From assembly GCA_050084515.1 (NCBI GenBank), contig CM114273.1, positions 43,772,001 to 43,836,000 on the forward strand: DNA of 64,000 bases. Direction: 5' to 3'. The position numbers and the translations under genes are program-made. This document shows, piece after piece, positions 13,048 through 24,122 of the stretch (the stretch's first letter is position 1; each line of letters starts with the position of its first letter). Source of the stretch: Blasia pusilla (Eukaryota > Marchantiophyta > Marchantiopsida > Blasiales). The notes under the pieces were generated by a model that was given only the letters and a program-made list of their open reading frames with translations, searched no databases and was not told where the DNA came from.

Positions 13048-13184
13048 CATAGCACCCGTTATTTAATTTAAATTCAGCTGCTCTTTTCTACAACAGTTCT
13101 TCTCTACATGTGTCATCACTTGAACAGACCCCAATACATACTAGTCATTACCTAAGTGAGGACCCCGTCTTCTTTTAATTATAT

Positions 13185-13310
13185 AGATTGCTTAGTTGTC
13201 ACATATCAAACAGAGAGGTGTTTGCAAATCAAGAAGGCACTCTCCAATAATAATATAAATTATTATAATTATTATTACTATTATTATTGGAGAGCGCCTT
13301 TCCAATAATA
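13185..13310. repeat. Head-to-head Helitron 5'-end fragments (palindrome)
   Basis: The segment GGCACTCTCCAATAATAATA at 13231-13250 is followed about 30 bp later by its near-complement TATTATTATTGGAGAGCGCC. The same arm, with the adjoining 'tttgcaaatcaaga', occurs near the 5' ends of the two mini-Helitrons at 37036 and 53427. So this is two Helitron 5' ends in inverted orientation. The arms could extrude as an AT-rich hairpin. Confidence 0.7.
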
Positions 13311-13693
13311 ATTCCGAGGTACAGTCTCCTTTTGACACATGGCATTTTTAACCAATAGAATCGATGTAATTTTCTTATGAGGATGGATAACTCGTGGGCA
13401 CCAACTACTACTAGACACCAAACTATTGTAGGAGGAAATCATACTAGTAGTTTTCATCGTGGAAAATTACTTATGGGTACCAAAAAAACATTTTAAATTA
13501 AACTTGTTTTTAAATAACGCACTACTTAAGTTATAAATGTAAGTTCTAAAACTATGAGATTCAAATTCATTACATTTATAAATATGTTAAACTTGTGTGG
13601 GAGGCTATAATCTCAAAGGATCTAGAAGAGTGTATCTCTTTGTGCCGCAAGCTATTTATGGGACTCATATGGCCATCCTCTCTCATGAAGATT

Positions 13694-14975
13694 GTCTTGC
13701 GCATACACATCGCTGATCACATCTATACACCACACAACACCAATCTTCCCAACACACAGGTCAATCTTTCCATAAACGAAACAAACTCTTGCATATACTC
13801 GAGAACACACAACACATTATACGAGTTGTGTGAGATAGGAACTAGGGTTTAGCGTCCAAAATCAAAGTAAAAATGGCACACCCAACATAAAACGCCACTC
13901 CTGAATCTACATCGGCATATCGAGCCTCGTCCACCCTTTGCTATGAAGGAATCCGGATGCTAGCACCCTAGTTCCTACCTTACACACGAGCAAAAGAGGT
14001 GCTCCAACGGCCCAACAATAGAAAGATGGCTTGGGAAAGGCATCTCTCTCCTTATATAGCCTTATGAAGAGCCAAAAGGCTCTTCCCCTAAAATAGCCCT
14101 CTCTCTGGTAACCTATGTGCATAGGTTACCAACTAGACCTGACCTGCTCAACAAGTCACCGACTGACAAAGACCCACAAAAGGGAAATTAACTGTGTCAT
14201 CCGCATACACATCGCTATACCACATACATCGTTGTCATCGAACACACACACAAACACACACGATCCCATGCTTACTCATGGCATCCATATACAGAGGCGA
14301 GAAGTACCAAAATATCTCCAATAAAGTAAGATCCAATCTCTCTCTACACCATCTCACACCATAGCTCTCAAAGGTGTGCACTCTCTCTCATGTCAAACCA
14401 AACCCACTCTCCTAACGAGAGGCTTGGGTTACACTCACAAGGCAAGGGACCATAGCTTCGCCGCCATATGCCAAGAGGTTCAACAAAGAGAGAATGAGCT
14501 CTCAAGGTCTCTCTCTCTTGGAGGTATATCCCCTTCCCTCTCCCAAGCCCTCTCAATGGTGAGTTATGCTCGCAGGTTACCTCCTTGGCTCTTGACCTGT
14601 TATAGTGGGTCAAGGGTCACTTCCCAAAGTGGAAAGTAAACTATCTCTAATATGGAAACCTACCCAAAATAGCAAGTTTCTCTATATGGCTCCAAATTAG
14701 CCGAAACGAAAGGGAAACATGCTCTCTCAGGTTTCCCAGGCCTCAACAAGTCATCCTTGACCTCCAGGGCCTGTCCTCCACTACTCGTGCAGACACTCTG
14801 CTAGATCCCACCGATATATCCTAACAGTCGTGACAATTGAAACAACGTTTCCGACATAATGAACTTGAAGACAACTTCAAATGACACATTAGGAAGAAGT
14901 TTCACCCAACAATCCGCTGGCTCGCTATGCCATCAACGCAATAGAACCTACATGTCGTGAAACTTAGATGTGACA
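13694..14975 (-). mobile_element. Family-1 LTR split by a family-2 solo LTR
   Basis: 13694-14198 matches the LTR-like end of copy A (arm X then body Y). Y resumes at about 14836-14975, ending in GATGTGACA. In between, about 14196-14835, sits a different LTR (family 2), which also occurs at 27270-27763 and, inverted, at 25970-26420. Rejoining the flanks restores the Y alignment, with a possible 4-bp target duplication (AATT). Reading from -, the LTRs begin TGTCAC. No coding content. Confidence 0.6.
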
Positions 14976-14983
14976 GTTTTCAT

Positions 14984-16029
14984 GCGCATACACATTGCTA
15001 CACAATCCACATCGCTGGTCACATATACACATCACACAACACCGATCTTCCTAACACACACCTCGATCCATCCATAAACAAAACACACTCGTGAATATAC
15101 ATCGAGACCACACAACTTCCCCCTTAGATGGTAGTTGGGTCTCCCTAATTCTAGATAGCACACACATGTGTATCTAACATGATCTACTATCCTATACACA
15201 TCTAGCACCATTGGTGCCGTCATGCCCGTAACATTCCAAGATTGCAACTACCCGCCATGTTGATCCCTCCAAATAGATCTAACACTCTCGTGCTTTGCTC
15301 TAAATGCTACCACACAACATGCGTGGTATCCAAAGATACGATGTCTCCACTCGGAGAGCACAAAAGTCACTTGACTATGTCTGTTCCAAGACATAGGGAG
15401 GGCTCCACGCTTGCCTTCTGAGCTCGTCTGCAGTCCACGCAACTCAACGCTTGTTCCAAACATAGATAAAGAAATCTCTGCACCATGGGAAGAGACATCC
15501 ACCCTAGCATGTCTCTCCATGGGACTATCCGCTTCGGGAATGTCCTCTGCACGTGTGCTCCTCTCCAACAATGCTCATGGTCAGCTAATACCACATGTGA
15601 ATGTTGCCAACATGGTCACTGTATCCTCATGTGGTCGACCACCACACTACTCCTTGCAAACTGCATCGATAAATGGCTCACCCGTCCATCACATGATCGC
15701 CATCCTGGACGATAAGAAACTCTCTCCTCCCAAAAATCCAAAATGAAACCAAAGCTGTACAACATCGTACTCGCTACCAACATATCATACGACTCTGTTG
15801 GTATCCTAATGGTCTAAGTGCGGACCATCGCACTATATGAATCATGATGTACTTGAAGTCTAACCACTAACTCATGTCAAGTCATGTACTGCGTGGGTGA
15901 TACGCCCCCAATAAAGGTTTGTATCTGAAAGGGACAACGCTCAATGTTGCCTTTTGGTAACCCTAATGCCAAACACACTACCTTCCCTAACATCAAGGAT
16001 AGTGCTCCCAATCAAGTAGGACGCGCTGA
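14984..16029 (-). mobile_element. Ty3/gypsy copy E, internally deleted
   Basis: From left to right this has arm X (14984-15118), a polypurine-tract complement (about 15119-15132), the tail of the PHD/3' region (to about 15200), a methyltransferase motif I block (about 15230-15290), and the linker/protease region (about 15300-16029) aligning with 21250-21960 of copy A. In - strand order the protease and the start of the methyltransferase (RVLDLFGGIN) run straight into the element's 3' end, so methyltransferase motifs II-X, RT, RNase H and integrase are deleted. The right side is cut by an inverted family-2 LTR at about 16030. Confidence 0.65.
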
Positions 16030-16094
16030 TGCCACGTCTTTTAGGATATATCGGTGAGATCTAGTAGAGCGCCTTGAGAGATAGTAGAGGACAA
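16030..16094 (+). mobile_element. Family-2 LTR, first part, interrupted by copy A
   Basis: The 65 bases starting TGCCACGTCTTTTAGG match one end of the family-2 LTR (27763 side, complemented). The match stops at 16094 and resumes at 25966 on the far side of copy A. The 4 bases ACAA (16091-16094) are repeated at 25966-25969. Copy A therefore inserted into this LTR. Confidence 0.75.
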
Positions 16095-16855
16095 TGGCGT
16101 GCGCATACATATCGCTACACAACATACATCGCTCGTCACATCTACACCACACAACACCGATCTTCCCCACACACGGGTCGATCCACACATGAACAAAAAT
16201 CAACTCATACATATACATGGAGATCACACAACAAAAAATAAAGAGTAGTGAAAACGGCACACCCGGCCTAAAACTCCACTCCTCAATCTACATCGGCATA
16301 TCAAGCCTCGTCCACCCTGTGCTATCAAGGAATCCAGACGCTAGCACCCTAGTCCTAGCTCACACACATACAAGGGAGGTGCTCCAACGGCCCAACATGA
16401 GAAAGATGGCTTAGGAAAGCCATCTTCCTCCCTTATACAGGGTTGGGAAGAGCCAAAAGGCTCTTCCCCTAAAAATAGCCCTTCCCTTGGTAACTTGCGT
16501 GCACAGGTTACCAGGGGAGGGTGACCTGGTCAATAAGTCACCCGGTTGTAAAAGACCTCAACATGAAAGTTGTCAGGAATGAAGTTCCTGACACAATGGA
16601 CCTATCCTCAACCTCATCCGAAATTGTGGGACAAAGTTACACTCAAGATAGTCCGCTGGCTCCTACGCCCTATCCACGATAGATCTCAGCCTATCGGCTA
16701 CTCACATGTGACAGCTGTCGTGCGCATACATATCGCTACACAACATACATCTCTCGTCACATCTACACCACACAACACCGATCTTCCCCACACACGGGTC
16801 GATCCACACATGTACAAAAATGAACTCATACATGTATATGGAGATCACACAACCG
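16095..16855 (-). repeat. 3' terminal repeat complex X-Y-X' of copy A
   Basis: Two almost identical arms of about 135 bp (X about 16098-16231, X' about 16721-16854; about 5 differences) flank a body Y of about 480 bp (about 16232-16709). Y is repeated alone at the other end of the element (25483-25965). X' abuts the polypurine tract. X lies against the target-site duplication. A simple LTR element should not have this arm on both sides of one LTR body. Confidence 0.7.
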
Positions 16856-16929
16856 CCCCCCTAGCTGGCATTTGGATCCCCCTAACTCCAGATAGAAAAT
16901 ATCACATCTCTCTAACATGACCTACTACC

Positions 16930-17065
16930 CTATACACATCTCGGACACATCCATCGTCCCGTGGGAACCACATCAAGAGGGGGGGTCAGACATGACATAT
17001 GCCACCCTCGAGAACAACCATCACATACCAACATGGTGGCTGCACCCCTCACAGATCCGCACAAC
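16930..17065 (-). pseudogene. PHD finger at the end of the pol polyprotein (copy A)
   Basis: The last 45 residues of the long frame 17601-16930 read as a PHD zinc finger: Cys-Gly in YMLCGS, then CDGC, GWHMSC (the His and Cys pair with the conserved Trp), TPPL, and CPRC. PHD fingers bind histone H3 tails, usually at K4. The first zinc ligand is Tyr (TAT) here; the homologous site in copy B is Cys (RCMLCGS), so the Cys4-His-Cys3 pattern is ancestral. The finger follows the integrase C-terminal domain, where many plant Ty3 elements carry a chromodomain. A role in guiding integration to chromatin is inferred by analogy. Confidence 0.85.
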
Positions 17066-18429
17066 ATATACCTCAAGCCTACAGGTACCACTGCCAAGCT
17101 CGGATCCACCATCCCATCTACGTTCCGAAGATGACATGGTGCACAATTGCGCACATGATCCTTCCAAACCAAACCATCATGTCCCTCCAACATGAGGACT
17201 CCGGTCGGTAATACCTCGCGCACACGTAGGATGGTGCGCCCTGCAGTGACATCTAGCGTCGTGGGTGCTGCCTGCTGTAAATACACGTAATCTCCAAGAT
17301 GAAACCTCCTAATCCCTGGACGATAACCTCCTACACGAATGGTCGTGTACCTCAATATATCTCTATGTTGGGCAATAGCTAAGTTCTCAAAGGCCATAGG
17401 CATAACTCTACGAAAAAATTCTGCCCTCTGAGAACATGCTTGCGCCCACACATCTGGATCATCAAGATCTAACACCTCCGCCATGTCACGTCGAATCGCT
17501 GCAGGTAAATCTGTCTCTCTCCCAAAGAGCAAAAAGTACGGTGAAAATGACGCCAAGGATGCCTGCCGACTAAAGCGATAACCCATAGCCAACCATGGCA
17601 ATCAGAGGTCCCACTCCTCAATCGCCCCCGCTGCAAGCCATACTTGCGCAATCCTCTCTTCACCGTCTGTACCACTCTCTCCGCCAATCCATCCGCCTCG
17701 GGATGATCCTCGGGCGTGGTGCGGTGATCTATAAGCGCCTTTGATCACACAAGGCTGAAACTCTCCCTTGAACTCGGTACCTGGTCAATCAACACCTCCG
17801 CCGGTGCACCAAAGTGACTAAGCACACGATCTAGAAACGCATAAGTTGTTCCTCGCCGCTTTGTCTGGTAGTGCTACCAACTCTATCCACTTGGAGAAAT
17901 GCTCCACCATGACCAACACGTACCTATGATGACGCCCTGTCAATGGCAAAGGTCCCGCAAAGTCTAAACTCCACCGATAACCTAAACCTATATACGACAA
18001 AGGATGTAACTACGGAGTGGGAGCATTGAAGGATGCTCGCACTCTGTCACATACCATACATTTGGCCACAAACTGCTGTACCCCAGTATGCATGCCGCGC
18101 CACCAATACTAAAACCGAGTAAGTTGCAAAAGCACGCTTTACTCGAAATGTCCCAACTCCTCATGGGCATGTCGCACTACACGTGCTCGCTGGGAAGGAT
18201 GAGGTACCACTCGTATCCTACCATCTCCCCATACCCGCAAAATATGAGTCCCCTCCCACGTGAACCTCTTGGCTTTCTGTAGGATCTGATCCCACTCCCT
18301 AGCACTCACTGTACTCGCAATGAGGCCAATGCGCAAGAACTCCACAACCTCCACGCCGTCATGGATATCACGACCACCTGTTGCCTCCTCACTAACCTCC
18401 GGATCCAAAGACTCATCATCCAATCCCAC
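17066..18429 (-). pseudogene. Integrase (copy A), frameshifted
   Basis: The frame starting at 18429 ends in HAHEELGHFE, the His pair of the HHCC zinc-binding domain. The Cys pair (CMVCD) follows near 18050. 18000-17818 holds the core start YRWSLDFAGPLPL (first catalytic Asp) and MVEHFSKWIEL. The second Asp (VLIDQ) lies near 17790, and the Glu region (ADGLAERVVQTVKRG) near 17700-17650. The frame 17601-16930 carries the C-terminal region with FHLGDYVYLQQ, an SH3-like DNA-binding part. Several frameshifts and stops separate the pieces. Integrase would insert element cDNA into the chromosome. Confidence 0.85.
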
Positions 18430-19904
18430 TCATCGAGTCATCACCGTGGGCGACCGCCATAGTCAACCAACAAAGATAGGCAGATGCATGCCAACCGGGC
18501 ACCATCTCCTCATCACTCTCTCCGTGCCATCGAGCTCCCGTGTCGTCTCTCTGACTCGGACATGGGTTACGACTCAACACATCCGCATCCTGGTTCAGCC
18601 GACGTGGCCTATGAACCACCTCAAACTCATACTCATGTAGTAATAGAGCCCACCTGGCAAGCTTTCCCGTAAGCTTGTCGGACTCCATCAACCACCTCAA
18701 CGGCTGATGATCAGTGATAAGTGTGAAAGGGTTGCCGAATAAATAGCACCTAAAATTTGCCACGGTCCACACTGCAGCCAAGCACTCTCCCTCGTAGGAG
18801 CTATACTTTGCCTCTGCAATGTTGTTCGATCGGCTCGCGTAAGCCACAAAAAACTCCCTCTCCTCGTCATTCCTCTAAGTAAGCACTGCTCCTAGACCCA
18901 ACATGCTCCAATCCGTATGTAACCGGAATGGGCGACCCCTAACCGGTCTCTGTAAAATGGGTGAGGACGTCAACCTGTCCTTGAGCTCCTGAAATGCTCG
19001 CTCCTAATCATCTCCCCACAACCAAACCTGATCAAGTCTCGTCAACAAGGTCAAAGACTTTGCGATCGCACTAAAACCCTTGACATACCGTCGATAGAAG
19101 TTCGCCAGTCCAAGAAATGCTCGGACTCGACTCACATCTGTAGGGCGTGGAATCTACGCAATAGCCTCTACCATCGTCTGCTGAACGCCTAACCCACTCG
19201 GGTATATGGTGTGTCCCAAGTACTCAATCTGCTCTTGAAAGAATCCGCACTTGCCTGGATGTAACTTCAGTCCATGTAACTGCAATCGCCGAAATACCTC
19301 CTCCAAGTGTCGCTCATGCTCCTCAACCGGGGAATTGAAGATAAGAATATCATCTATGTAACATGGTACAAAATCCAAGCCATCCAGAATCCTATCCATC
19401 ACTCTTTGAAACTCTGCAGGCGCGTTCTTCAACCCAAATGGTAAGAACCGCCACTGATACAAGCAATCTCTCCCGAACCGATCTATCCCCCAGAATGTTG
19501 TCTTCTCCCCGTCCTCCAATCTGATAGGAAGCTGATGATAGCCAAGACGGAGATCTAAAAAATCAAGATCTTTGCATGCCCTACCGCATCAAAGATCTCC
19601 TCAGGAGTAGGCATGGCATACCGATCTGACCTCGTCTGTCGGTTGATAGGACGGTAATCTCCACACATCCGCCTATCCGTCCAATTGCCATACATATCCT
19701 TCTTCGCCGGCATGACCATGGCAGATGCATACTCCCCATGTGATAACTCCACAAGTCCTGCCTCCGACAAGTCCCGACTCCTGCTCTAAATCAAGGCTCG
19801 CTCCATATCAGAATACCTGTAGGGTATCTCTAGCCAACTCAATCCGTATTCCGAGACCCTTCAGCGTACCAAAGTCTCTCATACTGAAGGCAAAACAACT
19901 AACA
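18416..19904 (-). pseudogene. Reverse transcriptase and RNase H (copy A), frameshifted
   Basis: 19770-19555 encodes the RT fingers (RRMCGDYRPINRQT, then SDRYAMPTPEEIFD). 19519-19154 encodes the palm: FLPFGLKNAPAEFQRVMD, the catalytic YIDDIL box, and the connection LANFYRRYVKGFSAIAKSL. RNase H follows with its three acidic positions in TDWS, YEGE and TDHQPL (frame 18847-18416). Only a few stops and frameshifts interrupt an otherwise well-conserved Ty3-type polymerase. It would copy element RNA into cDNA. Confidence 0.9.
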
Positions 19905-20269
19905 TGCCCTCTCTGAAACCTATGAACTCGCCGTCGCTCTCCTCCTATCAACTTGAGACCTATCACATGCTCCCAAGTCTCCATCGTGACCTCACTCGGA
20001 GAGGACGCAACCTCCGGCTTTGGTTCTTATGTAGCAACCCTAGCCACCTCCGCAACAGCCACTCCACTCTGACCTCCTACACCATGCTCCACATCCGAAA
20101 AATGAACATGTGCTACTCTAGCCGCCTTCGCACTCTCTGCTCGACGACGTCCCAGGAAGTCCATGGGTGCCTATCTCTCCTCGTCTCGCCCCCATCCAAT
20201 GCCTGTATAGACCATGTAGGCAATGGTCCAACTCGTGGACGTGACGGCATGGATGACACTTGGATCCAT

Positions 20270-21357
20270 CTCTGTTCAGCCATACCTAGCCTGACTATCC
20301 ATGTGAGACAGTTGAGGTCCATCGCCTACCCCAACACCTGTCTCCGTGATGCCTCAGTCATCCCTGGCACCGCCGTAGTACCGGTAGTGAACCCCATGGC
20401 GCGCTCGCGCTCATCTGCTGTAGGCTCCTCCAATACTCCGGTCACCTCATCCCAAATCATGCCTGGCCCTCCTTGACAAAAGGCATGGGATGCTGGGAAG
20501 CTCACCAACGTAGGTAAGGCTGCCCTCAACTCCCCCACCCTATTGGCCATGGCCAACGATGGTCTATCATCCCGTGTCATGTCACCACTTGAGATCGACG
20601 CCCTGAGCCCAAAATAGCATCCACTGTGAGATGTGGTGCTCTCTGGACTCCACTATAGGCTTGAGTCAGTACCTCTGATGGTATCAGGTTTGTCCACCAT
20701 AGTCGTGGACGATGGGCACGTGACCCAACTCTCGTTGCATCTAACAACACAGCAGGTCCCAAGCAGGACCTCACCTGATGTACACTCGTCATCACACGTG
20801 CACGAGTGTCTCCCAACAACGGCACGTTCTCCAAAATGTACGCTGGAGAACATATCTGACTCTCCTGCAAGTGTCGTACTACTTGCAAAGATCTCCCAAA
20901 ACATCCTCACCTCGGATCCCCGCAATCCAAATCCTCGCCATATTTGTTGAATGACCGTGACATGGCCATCCAGCAATCACCAAATGAATGGTGCCAACTC
21001 TATCCAGATCCTGCGCCCCCATGAAAGAGATATCGGCGGGTATCCCCGTAGTGCAGATACCAACAACAACTCAGGATACCTCTGGACCAATCTCGCCACG
21101 TGACGTAATGATACTTGCCGCGCGGTCTCATCTCTCTCCACATAAAGGTACTGATGCACCTGTATGCCCGCCTGCAATATGGCAGCCAATCCGGTGCTAA
21201 TCCCTTCGAAAAGATCTAACACCCTAACACCCTCCTTTGGGCACTGCCACACAACAAGTGTGGTATCTAGTGGGGTCATCGTCTCCACTCCAAGAGCCCA
21301 ATTGCCACGTGACTCTCGCTGCTCTGGGATAAAAACATGACTCCAAGCCTGCCTCAC
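20270..21357 (-). pseudogene. Retroelement-encoded DNMT3/DRM-like C5-DNA methyltransferase (copy A)
   Basis: A cytosine-5 DNA methyltransferase lies between protease and RT. Frame 21357-20977 has motif I VRVLDLFEGISTGLAA (SAM binding) and motif II YLYVERDE. After one frameshift, motif IV reads IHLVIAGWPCHGHS, with the catalytic Pro-Cys at 20965-20960. After another shift, motif V is GFGLRGSEVRMFWEI. Frame 20888-20577 has motif VI YILENVP and motif VIII RAHRPRLWWTNL. Frame 20580-20326 plus the start of 20322-20113 has motifs IX-X (TADERERAMGF, RRQVLG, MDLNCL). The order I to X and the ERE..GF block resemble DNMT3-type enzymes. Such enzymes add methyl groups to cytosine in DNA. A few small indels inactivate this copy, but all key motifs survive. 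Its position inside gag-pol implies release from the polyprotein by the element's protease. Confidence 0.9.
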
Positions 21358-21573
21358 GAGGTTGTCGGCACTCCTCTGTAGCTCTCAAGTCGTATCCCAT
21401 AATGGTGAAGAGGCATCGCTAACATGGGAAGAGACACCCGCCATGGCCTGTCTCTCCGTGGGACTATCCGCTACTGGGACATACTCCGCATGTGCGTTCC
21501 CCTCCAACAACTCTCCTGGCCAGCTAACACTTTCTGTGAAAGCTGCCAACATGGTCATAGACTCGCCTCGTGA

Positions 21574-22359
21574 TCAACCACCTCGTCCCGCAAACTGTAC
21601 GGGTAACTGGCTCATCCGGCCATCACCTGACCGCCATCCTGGCCGATAAGCAACGGTCTCCTCCCAGAAGTCAAGGATGAATCCTAGGGGATATAACACT
21701 ATACTCCCCACCAACATATCGTACGACTCAGCTGCTCTTGTAATCGCACGTGTGCACACCATAGCACTATCCGTCGCATGCTCTGGCTGGACTCTGACAA
21801 CAATCTCCTGTCGAGTCATAAACTGAGTGGGTGATACGCCCCTAATCAAGGTCTGTATCTGGAAGGGACAAGGCTCAATGTCGGCCTTCCGTAACCCCAA
21901 TGCTAAACACGCCGCCTTCCCTAACATCAAGGATTGCGCTCCCGAATCAAGTAGGACGCGCTGCGGGTGGTATACCGTCCTCGTTGGACTAACCAAGCGA
22001 AATAATCCAGCTCGGTTATCCGGTAACACTACTCCAGGTGTCACCACTGCTCGCTCTATGGCCGATCGAGTTGGCATATCTACCAACTTCGCCGCCGCCG
22101 CATGCCATGACTCTGTGGGGAACGTCCCAAGCACCGGCTCTGAGGGCAAGTCCACCACCTCCTCAACTACCTCTAAACAAGAAGCAATCATCTCTCCACG
22201 CTTGCACAACGTGGCGGCCAACCGAAACACCTCAGCTGGTCCAACTCCCAACGTCGCCAACTCTATGGCGGAAAATAGCGGAGTCTGACTCACTCTAGTG
22301 GCCACCTCCAACACTATAGTCCACACTGACTCCACTCGAGCCGGCATAGGAGTTGTCAC
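21574..22359 (-). pseudogene. Retroviral-type aspartic protease (copy A)
   Basis: An open frame of 261 codons is free of stops. Its N-terminal half (ATRVSQTPLF through LPSEPVLG) is a linker. The aspartic protease core follows with RVLLDSGAQSLML, whose DSG is the active-site triad, and with the later block LYPLGFILDFWEE. The protease works as a dimer and cuts Gag-Pol. It directly precedes the methyltransferase frame. It is intact as an isolated domain, but the flanking frames are shifted. Confidence 0.8.
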
Positions 22360-22458
22360 TCCAACTCCTCGTGACGTCTATGTAGGTGTCTGAACTGTAG
22401 GCATCGCTAGTCGTCAAGGCACCATCGATGGTGTGTGTAGTGCCTCCAACAATGTGAA

Positions 22459-24122
22459 CTACTGTGGAACCCTGGCCTGCCGCCCATCGGTCCCCTCTGG
22501 TGGGTCAATCTCAACTCCACCTCTCGATGGCTCGGTGCCTCTCGCAGCACCCCGAGTCACCACTGCAGCTGCCTCAACCTGGGCTGCACTACACATAAAT
22601 CCCATACTGGAGAGATCCTCACTCGGGTCAGGGTAAGAGGTAGAGACTGGAGTCACACTAGCTGCTCGCAGCTCCTTGCCTTCCCTAAGCTGCATCATCG
22701 TCATGGCAGCAATCCTCTGCTCCAACTGATCGATGCGTGAGAGAAGTGCCGGCTCTGGTGCTCCTGCTCCATCTCCTCTAGCTGGTGGTGGTCCTCTACC
22801 ACCACGTCCATGAAGAACTCCCCGACCTCCTCCAGGACGACCGCCCCCAGGCCCTCGGCCTACCTCTAGACGTGCCCCTCGTCGAAGGTCAAAACATCTA
22901 TCCCTAGTGTGACCATATCTGTGGCAATGGTCACACTGGTGCTGTGGTGGGGCCATCCTCTGTGGCTCCTGAGCAATCGGAGGCGCTGGTGGTCCTCTCC
23001 CCTGCTATGGGCAGTCTCCCTGCCTATGGCCCCTCCACACGTCCAACAAGACCACATCGGTCCCTGCTGGGCAACATATGTAGGTGCGGGTCGTTGCCTC
23101 AGAGGCTCACGGTACCCGCCCTGTTCTCTAGGCACATTGGCCCGCTCCCTTGGTACTGGTACTCGCTCTGACACCTATGGGATCACCGTCGCTCGTGGAC
23201 CCGTCGACTCTCAAGAAAATCCAGCGGTCACTACCTGCTCCTCACTCATGTTGAGCTCAATACGCTGAGACAACTCAAAGACCCCCTTCAATGTGGGCTT
23301 CGCTGTGTGAATCAACACCGCATCTCGGACTCTCCTCCATAGTTCTCCGTCCAGAACCCCGTACCAATACTGGACTGACTGCGCCTCAGTCACTCCAAAC
23401 GTAGCAATGATCAGCCTCCTCATGCGTGTGAATGCCTCTCTCAGACTCTCACCCGATCGTCGCTGAAAATCAGAGACTCTTCAGCTTTGTCGGTGTAAAT
23501 GCACGCTTTGGTAGCTCTTTCCCAATCGCCGGAAGAACTCCCTTTGTGGGGTCAAGCCGGGTGGCCCTCTACCACGAGAGGTCTCTGCCACATCGCCTGT
23601 CTCACTGCCCTCCTCTCCATCTAGTCTCCGAGCTGATGGTGTGGGTCTCTCTTCTCTCACGATCCCATCATATGCCTCGCGACCACTAGTGGACACATAC
23701 CCTGGAGCCCAATACATCCTCCAGGCATCAATCTCTATTGAATATAGTGATCGAAACTCCATGTAGTCATCCATCGGAGGACCCTCCAAGTGCTCGAACA
23801 ACCCCTTCCATGCCATGAAAGGGTTGAACCGTGTCGGGGTCCGTATCTCCTGGAAGTCGCACCATGTGTCAAACTCCTGGATGAAATCATCTAAGTCGAT
23901 GGTGCCCACTGCACCCGAGAAACGACGCATGCCCCAATGGCCCATGTCGTCCATCTCCTGCCAAGTACTACTGTCTCTGTCGGTGATCTCGTCACCAGAC
24001 CAGTGTCCGATGATGACGATCCGCCACGGATGGATGTCGAGGAGCTCCATGGTAACCCCTCGGTATCTCACTCCACTCCGTGTCACACCACTACCACTGC
24101 TCGCACTACCCCGTTCTTCCAA
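22459..24122 (-). pseudogene. gag polyprotein (copy A), frameshifted
   Basis: The gag N-terminus is in frame 24122-23481 (213 codons), with a capsid-like segment around FIQEFDTWCDFQEI. It continues after a shift in 23423-23211 (SVQYWYGVLDGELW) and ends in 22956-22459 with one CCHC zinc knuckle, CDHCHRYGHTRDRC. A Gly/Pro/Arg-rich stretch and a short coiled coil (RIDQLEQRIAAMTMMQL) follow. It would form the particle and package element RNA. The ATG at 24122 is the first Met of the longest frame; the true start is not certain. Confidence 0.75.
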
